From an uncultured Oscillospiraceae bacterium (GTDB lineage: Bacteria > Bacillota > Clostridia > Oscillospirales > Oscillospiraceae): 45,256 bases of DNA. The notes under the pieces were generated by a model. It made no database searches. It worked only from the letters and a program-made list of their open reading frames with translations, and was not told the DNA's origin. This document shows, in pieces, positions 39,565 through 45,256 of this stretch. Both the position numbers and the translations under genes were made by a program. The stretch covers positions 1 to 45,256 of the forward strand of contig CAKUJA010000003.1 of assembly GCA_934661135.1 (NCBI GenBank), read 5' to 3'. Each line of letters opens with the position of its first letter. Within the stretch, counting starts at the first letter, position 1.

Positions 39565-40101
39565 ATGCCCAACGCAAAGGTACTGGAAAGCAAAAAAACC
39601 ATCGTTGATGCTCTGTCTGAGAAAATCCAGAACTCCACTTCTGCCGTTTTTGTAGACTATAAGGGCATCACCGTCGCACAGGATACCGCTCTGCGCAATC
39701 AGTTCCGTGAGGCAAATGTCGAGTACGCGGTCGTTAAGAACACGCTCACCCGCTTCGCCGCCAATAAGGCTGGCTATACCGAGTTCGATGAGCTGCTCAA
39801 CGGCACCACGTCCATGGCATACACCACGGAGGATCCGATTGCTCCCGCGCGTGTCATTTGTGAGTTTGCAAAGAAGAACAAGGGTATCATCAAGATCAAG
39901 GGCGGCATGGTTGAAGGTAAGGTTCTGTCTGTTAACGAACTGATGTCCTTTGGCGAACTGCCCTCCAAGAACGCACTCATTGCGCAGGTTCTTGGTACGT
40001 TCCTTGCTCCTATCTCTTCCCTCGCGGTCGTTCTCAATCAGATCCTCGAGCAGAAGGGCGGCGCGCCTGCAGAGGCGGCCGAAGCTCCCGCAGAAGCATA
40101 A
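39565..40101 (+). CDS. rplJ: 50S ribosomal protein L10
   Basis: A 178-residue stalk base protein that anchors L7/L12 dimers through its C-terminal helix. It starts MPNAKVLESKKTIVDALSEK behind GGAGGTG. The region VDYKGITVAQDTALRNQFRE and the Ala/Glu-rich tail are typical. An open frame extends upstream through the attenuator but has no ribosome site. Confidence 0.97.
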   Translation: MPNAKVLESKKTIVDALSEKIQNSTSAVFVDYKGITVAQDTALRNQFREANVEYAVVKNTLTRFAANKAGYTEFDELLNGTTSMAYTTEDPIAPARVICEFAKKNKGIIKIKGGMVEGKVLSVNELMSFGELPSKNALIAQVLGTFLAPISSLAVVLNQILEQKGGAPAEAAEAPAEA

Positions 40102-40152
40102 TTTCTATTCACCAACACACTTTAACTGAAATATTTACTGGAGGTAACTATT

Positions 40153-40527
40153 ATGGCATCCGAAAAGATTACTGCTATGATCGAAGAAGTTAAGACTCTT
40201 ACCGTTCTTGAGCTGGCTGAGCTGGTTCATGCGCTGGAAGAGGAGTTCGGCGTTTCCGCCGCTGCTGCTGCTGTTGCTGCTCCCGCTGCTGGCGGCGCTG
40301 CTGCTGAGGAAGAAAAGACCGAGTTCGACGTCGTCCTGAAGGCCGCTGGTGCCAACAAGATTGGTGTCATCAAGGTTGTCCGTGGTCTGACCGGCCTGGG
40401 TCTGAAGGAGGCCAAGGAAATGGTTGACGGCGCTCCCAAGACCCTCAAGGAAGCTGTTTCCAAAGACGAAGCTGAGAAGATCGCTGCTGAGCTCAAGGAA
40501 GCTGGCGCCGAAGTCGAAATCAAGTAA
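40153..40527 (+). CDS. rplL: 50S ribosomal protein L7/L12
   Basis: A 124-residue stalk protein that recruits translational GTPases. It has the N-terminal dimerisation domain, the Ala-rich hinge (about 36-54, AAAAVAAPAAGGAAA) and the conserved C-terminal domain with KIGVIKVVRGLTGLGLKEAK. A GGAGG site precedes the ATG. It ends the operon; rpoB does not follow. Confidence 0.97.
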   Translation: MASEKITAMIEEVKTLTVLELAELVHALEEEFGVSAAAAAVAAPAAGGAAAEEEKTEFDVVLKAAGANKIGVIKVVRGLTGLGLKEAKEMVDGAPKTLKEAVSKDEAEKIAAELKEAGAEVEIK

Positions 40528-40544
40528 TTTCACTTCTCCATATC

Positions 40545-40575
40545 AAAGCGGACTGCAAATGCAGTCCGCTTTTTT
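40545..40575 (+). terminator. Bidirectional terminator between rplL and feoB
   Basis: AAAGCGGACTGC and GCAGTCCGCTTT form a 12-base stem with a four-base loop and T-tract; A's on the other side let it serve the convergent feoB as well. Confidence 0.93.
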
Positions 40576-40588
40576 CTGTCTATTCATC

Positions 40589-42586
40589 TTAGAACAGCAT
40601 CACAATCAGCCGGCACAGGCATAAACCAACAACGGTCGGCAGTAGAAAAGCAAGCACTGTCCATTTCAGACTCTTGGTTTCCTTTCGGATCGTCAGTATT
40701 GTTGTGCTGCACGGCCAGTGAAACAGACTAAAAATCAAAATGCAAAAAATAGTCTGAATACTCCAGTTCATCTCCCCTGCCAATGCCGCCGCACCGCTTA
40801 ATGCGATTTCTGACAGCACATTCCCACCTTGTGTCATCATCAAAATCAGCGGGAGAACAAGCTCATTTGCTGGCCACGCCAGAATGAATGCCAAAAGAAC
40901 TACACCATTCATCCCGAAATATTGACCAATTGGTTCTAGAGCATTCGAAATCTGCTCTAAAATCCCACTCGAACCGACCTGAATATTCATAAAACACCAT
41001 ATGATCGCTCCCGCAGGAGCCGCAACAGCGACCGCGCGAAGGAGCACATGGGCAACACGTTCTTTCAGGGTGCGATAAATTGTGCGGATAATTTGCGGCG
41101 AGCGGTAGGGCGGCATTTCCATGACGAAAGCTGAAGAAGTACCTTTCAGGAACGTTTTGGTCAAAAAACCAGTTGTCAATAGCGTCACAAAAAATGCTCC
41201 AATCAGAACAAAAGTCAAAGAAACGGCCGATTCCAATGTTCCGCCGCGACCGGCAAACAGCGCCGTCCCAAGTGCGATTATAAGAGGAAAGCGTCCGTTG
41301 CAGGGTACAAAACTATTTGTCAGAATTGCCGCGAATCGTTCGCGGTCAGTATCGATAATCCGGCACCCCATTACCCCTGCCGCATTACAACCGAGACCCA
41401 TGCACATCGTCAGCGCTTGCTTTCCGCAGCCGCCGAACTTGTTGAAATTTGAATCTAATAGATATGATATTCTCGGAAATACTCCGATTTCTTCAATAAT
41501 TGCGAACATTGAGAAGAAAATCACAGCAGGCGGTGCCATGACGGAAATCACCTTTGCAGTGGTACCGTAGACACCGTCGATCAAAAGTCCGGACAGCCAT
41601 GAGGGTAGGAAATTCAGAGCTTTTTTCAGAATGCTTCCACCGTATCGAAATGCTGTTTCGACCCTGTCGGACAAATAGTTCGCGCCGAAAATCGTCAGCC
41701 AAAGGGTAAAAAACAGTAGGAGAATCATACAAATTGCGCCAGTAAATCGGCCTGTCAGCAACTTATCCAGCCGTTTTGTGCGTTCCTGTGTTCCAGTGGA
41801 AATCAGAACTTTTTGTGCAATTTCCTCTGCGCGGCGGAGCATTGCGGCAGACTGCGGCAGCGCGCGGCTGGATTGCGGCAGTGCTTGCTTGCGGCTGCGT
41901 GCGGCAGATTGCGGCAGCGCGCCGCAGCTTGCGGCAGGCGTTGCGGCGTAAGCACAATCGTGCACAGTACCACTCTTGTTTGCGGACTGACGTTCGGCGG
42001 CAGATACGCAGGTGAGAGACAGACGGTTGGGGTGCGGACGCTCAAAGCCATCACAGACGGCACGCAGCCGCTCTTGCAGACGGTCGATCCCCTCGCGCCT
42101 GGCGGCGGAGATCCCGACGACCGGGATGCCCAAGAGCGACTCGAGTTTCGGAAGATCGAGCCGAATCCCGTCGCGCGCAGCTTCATCCATCAGGTTGACG
42201 CAGAGAATGACGGAGTCGGTCTGCTCCATGATATGGAGCGCCAGCAGAAGGCTGCGCTCGAAATTGGTTGCGTCGCAGATGGCCAGAATACAGTCTGCGT
42301 TTTTTTGCTGAATTGCTTCGGCGGCAATCTGCTCCTCCGGAGACGAGCCGGTGAGCGAATAGGTACCCGGAAGATCGGTCAGCATATATCGAGAAGCCTT
42401 GTAGACATAGCTCCCCTCGGCGAGCGCGACGGTTTTTCCCGGCCAGTTGCCGGTATGCTGGCTGCGGCCGGTCAGGACGTTAAAGAGCGTGCTTTTGCCA
42501 ACGTTGGGATTGCCAGTCAGCAAAATCCGGCGTTCGGGTTCCCCTGCCCCTCTGTGCGCCGGACGGCTGACAGCGGCAGACTTCAT
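40589..42586 (-). CDS. feoB: Ferrous iron transporter FeoB
   Basis: GTP-dependent ferrous iron permease of 665 residues from the ATG at 42586, which overlaps the feoA stop by four bases. The N-terminal G domain has GNPNVGKST (25-33), DLPG (71-74) and NLMD (131-134). The membrane part (about 275-665) has the Gate-type segments. The region 220-247, in the helical GDI-like domain, carries a low-complexity repeat (ALPQS three times) encoded by six exact copies of an octamer in about 110 bases. A longer frame back to 42811 overlaps all of feoA and is rejected; an ATG at 42592 is possible. Confidence 0.95.
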   Translation of the reverse strand: MKSAAVSRPAHRGAGEPERRILLTGNPNVGKSTLFNVLTGRSQHTGNWPGKTVALAEGSYVYKASRYMLTDLPGTYSLTGSSPEEQIAAEAIQQKNADCILAICDATNFERSLLLALHIMEQTDSVILCVNLMDEAARDGIRLDLPKLESLLGIPVVGISAARREGIDRLQERLRAVCDGFERPHPNRLSLTCVSAAERQSANKSGTVHDCAYAATPAASCGALPQSAARSRKQALPQSSRALPQSAAMLRRAEEIAQKVLISTGTQERTKRLDKLLTGRFTGAICMILLLFFTLWLTIFGANYLSDRVETAFRYGGSILKKALNFLPSWLSGLLIDGVYGTTAKVISVMAPPAVIFFSMFAIIEEIGVFPRISYLLDSNFNKFGGCGKQALTMCMGLGCNAAGVMGCRIIDTDRERFAAILTNSFVPCNGRFPLIIALGTALFAGRGGTLESAVSLTFVLIGAFFVTLLTTGFLTKTFLKGTSSAFVMEMPPYRSPQIIRTIYRTLKERVAHVLLRAVAVAAPAGAIIWCFMNIQVGSSGILEQISNALEPIGQYFGMNGVVLLAFILAWPANELVLPLILMMTQGGNVLSEIALSGAAALAGEMNWSIQTIFCILIFSLFHWPCSTTILTIRKETKSLKWTVLAFLLPTVVGLCLCRLIVMLF

Positions 42587-42819
42587 TCCCATGGCGACAC
42601 CAGAATCCTGGCAGCGTCGTGCGCACGGAGCGCGATGGCGGCGCCGCGGACACGGAATGTAATCGGACTGCCGGAGGGCGCGCGGTGCAGGCAGGCGACG
42701 CGCGTACCGGGCACAAGGCCGAGGGCAAGCAGCTTGCCGCGCAGGTATGGCTCCACACCGATCTGGGTGACTGTTGCGGATGCGCCAGGCGGAAGCTGTG
42801 ACAGGTTCCAATTGAACAT
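42583..42819 (-). CDS. feoA: FeoA protein
   Basis: A 78-residue SH3-like cytoplasmic partner of FeoB. It has the family pattern LPPGASATVTQIG, LLALGLVPGTRV and the closing RAHDAARILV. The start is the ATG at 42819 with GGAGCG upstream; the stop overlaps the feoB ATG (ATGA). The 165-bp element lies 65 bases upstream of the gene. No Fur-box-like palindrome was seen. Confidence 0.93.
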   Translation of the reverse strand: MFNWNLSQLPPGASATVTQIGVEPYLRGKLLALGLVPGTRVACLHRAPSGSPITFRVRGAAIALRAHDAARILVSPWE

Positions 42820-42884
42820 GATGATCGCTCCAATTTGCTGAAATCTACTACCTTCAGAATATACGACAGATTGGATAAATGTGA

Positions 42885-43049
42885 CTAGGGTGTATCTGAA
42901 AACTGCCAACGCACCCGGACAGCGTGCCTTTTCGCGCTGCGCTGCGTCATTTTCCCTTGAACCACGTCGGTATTCCTGCAAAAAATGTCTTGCTCAGCAC
43001 GAGAATTCCCCGCTACCGGCCACATCGACGGTTTTCAGATACACTCCAG
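42885..43049 (+). repeat. 165-bp dispersed element with terminal inverted repeats, copy 2 (MITE-like)
   Basis: It runs from CTAGGGTGTATCTGAAAAC to GTTTTCAGATACACTCCAG, giving a 19-base terminal inverted repeat with two mismatches. It is the reverse-complement counterpart of 23320-23484 and has the same length. It occupies most of the gap between feoA and the promoter of the NifU-like gene. No direct repeats flanking it were obvious. Confidence 0.8.
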
Positions 43050-43080
43050 ACAAATTGTTTGATCTTTTGCTTGGCATTCC

Positions 43081-43109
43081 TTGACTTTACGGCGCGATTT
43101 GGGTATAAT
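43081..43109 (+). promoter_or_regulatory. Strong sigma-A promoter of the NifU-like/GGGtGRT operon
   Basis: TTGACT (43081-43086), 17-base spacer, TATAAT (43104-43109), about 70 bases before the first gene. It starts 31 bases after the end of the 165-bp element. Confidence 0.88.
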
Positions 43110-43178
43110 TCTATCGTAATATCGGCAATATGGGCATTCCCAAACCGCCCTGAATTTTTCTCTGAAAGGAAGAACGAT

Positions 43179-43871
43179 ATGATTTACACTGCGGAAGTTC
43201 AGCATATGTGTCCAGTCGCCAAAGGCGCATATCACGGCCCGGCTCCCATCCCCGAGGAGGGCAAATGGGTTCAGGCAAAGGAAATCAAGGACATCTCCGG
43301 CTTTACCCATGGCGTGGGTTGGTGCGCACCTCAGCAGGGCGCCTGCAAGCTGTCTTTGAACATTAAGGACGGCGTCATCGAAGAAGCGCTGGTGGAGACC
43401 ATCGGCTGCTCCGGTATGACTCACTCTGCCGCAATGGCATCTGAGATTCTGATCGGCAAGACCATCCTTGAAGCGCTCAACACCGACCTCGTCTGCGACG
43501 CGATCAACACCGCGATGCGTGAGCTGTTCCTTCAGATCGTCTATGGCCGCAGCCAGTCCGCGTTCTCGGAGGACGGCCTTGCAGTCGGCGCTTCGATGGA
43601 GGACCTCGGCAAGGGTCTGCGCAGCCAGGTTGGAACGATGTTTGCCACAAAGTCAAAGGGTCCGCGCTATCTGGAAATGGCAGAAGGCTATGTCACCAAG
43701 ATCGCCCTGAACAAGGAAGACGAGATCATCGGCTACGAATTCATCAACTTCGGCAAGATGATGGACTTCATCAAGGCCGGCACCGAACCCGCAGAGGCCA
43801 TGAAGAAGGCACAGGGTCATTACGGCCAGTGGGACAACGCGGCGAAGTATATCGACCCGCGCAAGGACTAA
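43179..43871 (+). CDS. IscU/NifU-like iron-sulfur scaffold family protein of unknown role
   Basis: A 230-residue soluble protein. The segment TIGCSGMTHSAAMASEILIGKT (Cys77) matches the scaffold core of IscU/NifU N-domains, with further cysteines at 11 (HMCPVAKG), 49 and 56 (GWCAPQQGAC) and 106. It is longer than IscU and has a distinct C-terminal region (VGTMFATKSKGPRYLEMAEGY). No desulfurase, ferredoxin or suf gene is adjacent. It begins behind AAAGGA and is followed after 18 bases by the GGGtGRT gene. Binding of an Fe-S cluster or another metal centre is a reasonable inference, not shown. Confidence 0.82.
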   Translation: MIYTAEVQHMCPVAKGAYHGPAPIPEEGKWVQAKEIKDISGFTHGVGWCAPQQGACKLSLNIKDGVIEEALVETIGCSGMTHSAAMASEILIGKTILEALNTDLVCDAINTAMRELFLQIVYGRSQSAFSEDGLAVGASMEDLGKGLRSQVGTMFATKSKGPRYLEMAEGYVTKIALNKEDEIIGYEFINFGKMMDFIKAGTEPAEAMKKAQGHYGQWDNAAKYIDPRKD

Positions 43872-43889
43872 GAGAAGGAGGACACGAAA

Positions 43890-44891
43890 ATGGCATTGTT
43901 TGAAAGCTACGAAAGAAGAATCGACAAGATCAACGGCGTCCTCGCACAGTATGGCATCGAGTCCGTAGAGGCCTGCCGCGAGATGTGCCAGGCGAAGGGC
44001 TTTGACCCGTATGAAATCGTAAAGGGCATTCAGCCGATCTGCTTTGAGAACGCCTGCTGGGCATACACGGTCGGCGCGGCGATCGCCATGAAGAAGGGTG
44101 TTAAGACGGCTGCGGAAGCGGCTACTGCCATCGGTGAAGGTCTTCAGGCCTTCTGCCTGGACGGTTCCGTTGCGGACGACCGCAAGGTCGGCCTTGGCCA
44201 CGGCAACCTCGGCGCGATGCTGCTGAGCGAAGAATCCAAGTGCTTCTGCTTCCTCGCCGGCCACGAGTCCTTCGCGGCTGCGGAAGGTGCAATCGGCATC
44301 GTCAAGAACGCCAACAAAGCGCGCAAGACCCCGCTGCGTGTGATCCTGAACGGACTTGGCAAGGACGCTGCGCAGATCATCTCCCGTATCAACGGCTTCA
44401 CCTACGTCCAGACGCAGTTTGACTATGCGACCGGCGAGCTGAAGATCGTGCGCGAGATCCGCTACTCCGAGGGCGAGCGCGCTGACGTGCGCTGCTACGG
44501 TGCGGACGACGTGCGTGAGGGCGTTGCCATCATGCACAAGGAGGGCGTTGACGTCTCCATCACCGGCAACTCCACCAACCCCACCCGCTTCCAGCATCCG
44601 GTCGCCGGCACGTACAAGAAGGAATGTGTCCAGATGGGCAAGAAATACTTCTCTGTGGCTTCCGGCGGCGGCACAGGCCGTACCCTGCATCCGGACAACA
44701 TGGCAGCCGGCCCGGCTTCCTACGGCATGACCGACACCATGGGTCGTATGCACAGTGATGCACAGTTTGCAGGCTCCTCCTCTGTCCCGGCACACGTGGA
44801 GATGATGGGCTTCCTCGGCATGGGCAACAACCCCATGGTCGGCGCAACGGTCGCTGTCGCGGTCGCTGTTGAGGAAGCAATGAAGGGTTAA
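43890..44891 (+). CDS. GGGtGRT family protein
   Basis: A 333-residue protein of the GGGtGRT family, named for its motif, here GGGTGRT at 259-265, followed by LHPDNMAAGPASYGMTDTMGR. Cysteines at 29, 33, 51 and 56 near the N-terminus could bind a metal or cluster. Glycine-rich stretches (VGLGHGNLGAMLL; GFLGMGNNPMVGAT) suggest nucleotide or cofactor binding. No signal peptide. It is always expected beside the NifU-like protein encoded just upstream; both are widespread in anaerobes, yet no activity is known to me. An AGGAGG site precedes the ATG. Confidence 0.88.
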   Translation: MALFESYERRIDKINGVLAQYGIESVEACREMCQAKGFDPYEIVKGIQPICFENACWAYTVGAAIAMKKGVKTAAEAATAIGEGLQAFCLDGSVADDRKVGLGHGNLGAMLLSEESKCFCFLAGHESFAAAEGAIGIVKNANKARKTPLRVILNGLGKDAAQIISRINGFTYVQTQFDYATGELKIVREIRYSEGERADVRCYGADDVREGVAIMHKEGVDVSITGNSTNPTRFQHPVAGTYKKECVQMGKKYFSVASGGGTGRTLHPDNMAAGPASYGMTDTMGRMHSDAQFAGSSSVPAHVEMMGFLGMGNNPMVGATVAVAVAVEEAMKG

Positions 44892-44918
44892 TTGAGCGCT
44901 TCCTGAATTGATGACAAG

Positions 44919-44957
44919 GCGCCCCAGGTCTCAAGGATGAGACCTGGGGCGCTTTTT
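44919..44957 (+). terminator. Terminator after the GGGtGRT gene
   Basis: GCGCCCCAGGTCTC pairs with GAGACCTGGGGCGC across a six-base loop, followed by five T. Confidence 0.93.
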
Positions 44958-45256
44958 GTGTCCTCATTCTTTTCGCCTCTTTTCGGAGAAAGGGGCACGG
45001 ACGGTAGTTTCTTTTTGCTTCTCCAAAAAGAAACCGCCTGGCAAAAGAAAAAAAAGCTCGAGGAAACCTTCCGAATGGTTTCCACCAACCCCTTCCAGCG
45101 GCCGCGTCAGAAGGAGCGCCCTTGGAAACTACGGTGTATGGAATTCGGAAAAAATACGATAGAATTGTAGGGGCGGAGAAAACCGGAAGAAGCGGGCGGA
45201 CAGTACCCGCAAGGGGTATGCCGCATCCGTAAAGCTCCTTCGTCGCTAACGGCTGC
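44958..45256. other. Noncoding, hairpin-rich end of the window
   Basis: No convincing gene is seen. The stretch contains a perfect 10-base stem GTTTCTTTTT/AAAAAGAAAC (45007-45034), a GGAAACC/GGTTTCC hairpin (45062-45083) and a GCGGG/CCCGC hairpin near 45208-45226 preceded by TTGTAGGGGCGG. The last piece resembles the palindromes at 34978-35056. These look like dispersed intergenic repeats. Confidence 0.55.

Noticed and set aside
41841..41948. A CRISPR-like array suggested by repeated octamers
   Set aside because: Units are only eight bases, spacing is irregular and the stretch is in frame inside feoB. No CRISPR array was seen anywhere in the window.
42587..42811. An N-terminal extension of feoB
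   Set aside because: It runs antiphase through all of feoA and encodes an Arg/Pro/Cys-rich stretch unlike FeoB; the overlapping ATGA start is better.
42881..43084. A short reading frame inside the 165-bp element with a match (RVYLKT..., LAQ.E, VFR.TP) to a frame in the other copy at 23300-23539
   Set aside because: Two compensating one-base indels put the middle parts in different frames, and the matching ends come from the conserved nucleotide sequence. No ribosome site; not a conserved protein.
44937..45170. Short open frames at the end of the window
   Set aside because: They run through the GGGtGRT terminator and simple inverted repeats, with no ribosome site or family resemblance.

Overview
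This window looks like chromosomal core DNA from a GC-rich, low-oxygen Gram-positive bacterium of the class Clostridia, most likely the Oscillospirales/Oscillospiraceae group. The reasons are the Firmicutes-type gene order (cdaA-cdaR-yicC-remA-gmk-rpoZ-priA-def-fmt-rsmB-rlmN-PP2C-PASTA kinase-rsgA), RemA, DUF1292 and DUF5711 proteins, an EcfA1A2T module, a lysine riboswitch, an L10 leader, and a GGGtGRT/NifU-like gene pair. The placement rests on protein families and synteny, not on a database search. I see no phage, plasmid, CRISPR, rRNA or tRNA gene.

Layout. 1-13992 (minus strand) is one long collinear gene string. It starts at a good promoter upstream of the c-di-AMP cyclase cdaA and runs through cdaR, yicC, remA, gmk, rpoZ, priA, def, fmt, rsmB, rlmN, a PP2C phosphatase and a PASTA Ser/Thr kinase into rsgA, which leaves the window. 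It joins c-di-AMP signalling, translation start and rRNA modification, replication restart and envelope-sensing phosphorylation. 14115-15460 (minus) holds a cysteine desulfurase and a small DUF3343 Se/S-carrier-like protein. 15556-17425 (plus) is a promoter, a lysine riboswitch with terminator and an NhaC-family transporter, so the transporter is predicted to carry lysine. 17470-20408 (minus) is murD-ispD-ispF plus an unknown gene. 20507-20860 (plus) is RNase P RNA, convergent with a ClpE-like AAA+ unfoldase gene (20899-23232, minus).

23481-31326 (minus) is a probable operon: class A PBP, SAM methyltransferase, ecfA1, ecfA2, ecfT, truA and a DUF5711 protein. It ends inside a 165-bp inverted-repeat element whose second copy lies at 42885-43049. 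31480-34958 (plus) has a small secreted-type protein, a DUF1292 protein, a probable 6S RNA, a cluster of hairpins, a foldase-like membrane-anchored protein and two adjacent half-size TauE/SafE genes. 35071-36752 (minus) has a lipoprotein, a DUF2461 protein and ruvX.

37015-40527 (plus) is the rpmG-secE-nusG-rplK-rplA and rplJ-rplL ribosomal/transcription block with leader RNAs. It ends at a terminator with no rpoB behind it. feoAB (minus) runs toward this block. The window closes with a strongly expressed-looking two-gene unit (43179-44891) encoding an IscU/NifU-like protein and a GGGtGRT protein, both of unknown function, followed by a terminator and about 300 bases of hairpin-rich noncoding DNA.

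The best candidates for under-described biology are the NifU-like/GGGtGRT pair next to feoAB, the lysine-riboswitch-controlled NhaC-family carrier, the 165-bp element that supplies a stop codon to a host gene, the split TauE pair whose first ribosome-binding site is buried in a terminator, and the structured noncoding stretch after the 6S RNA candidate.
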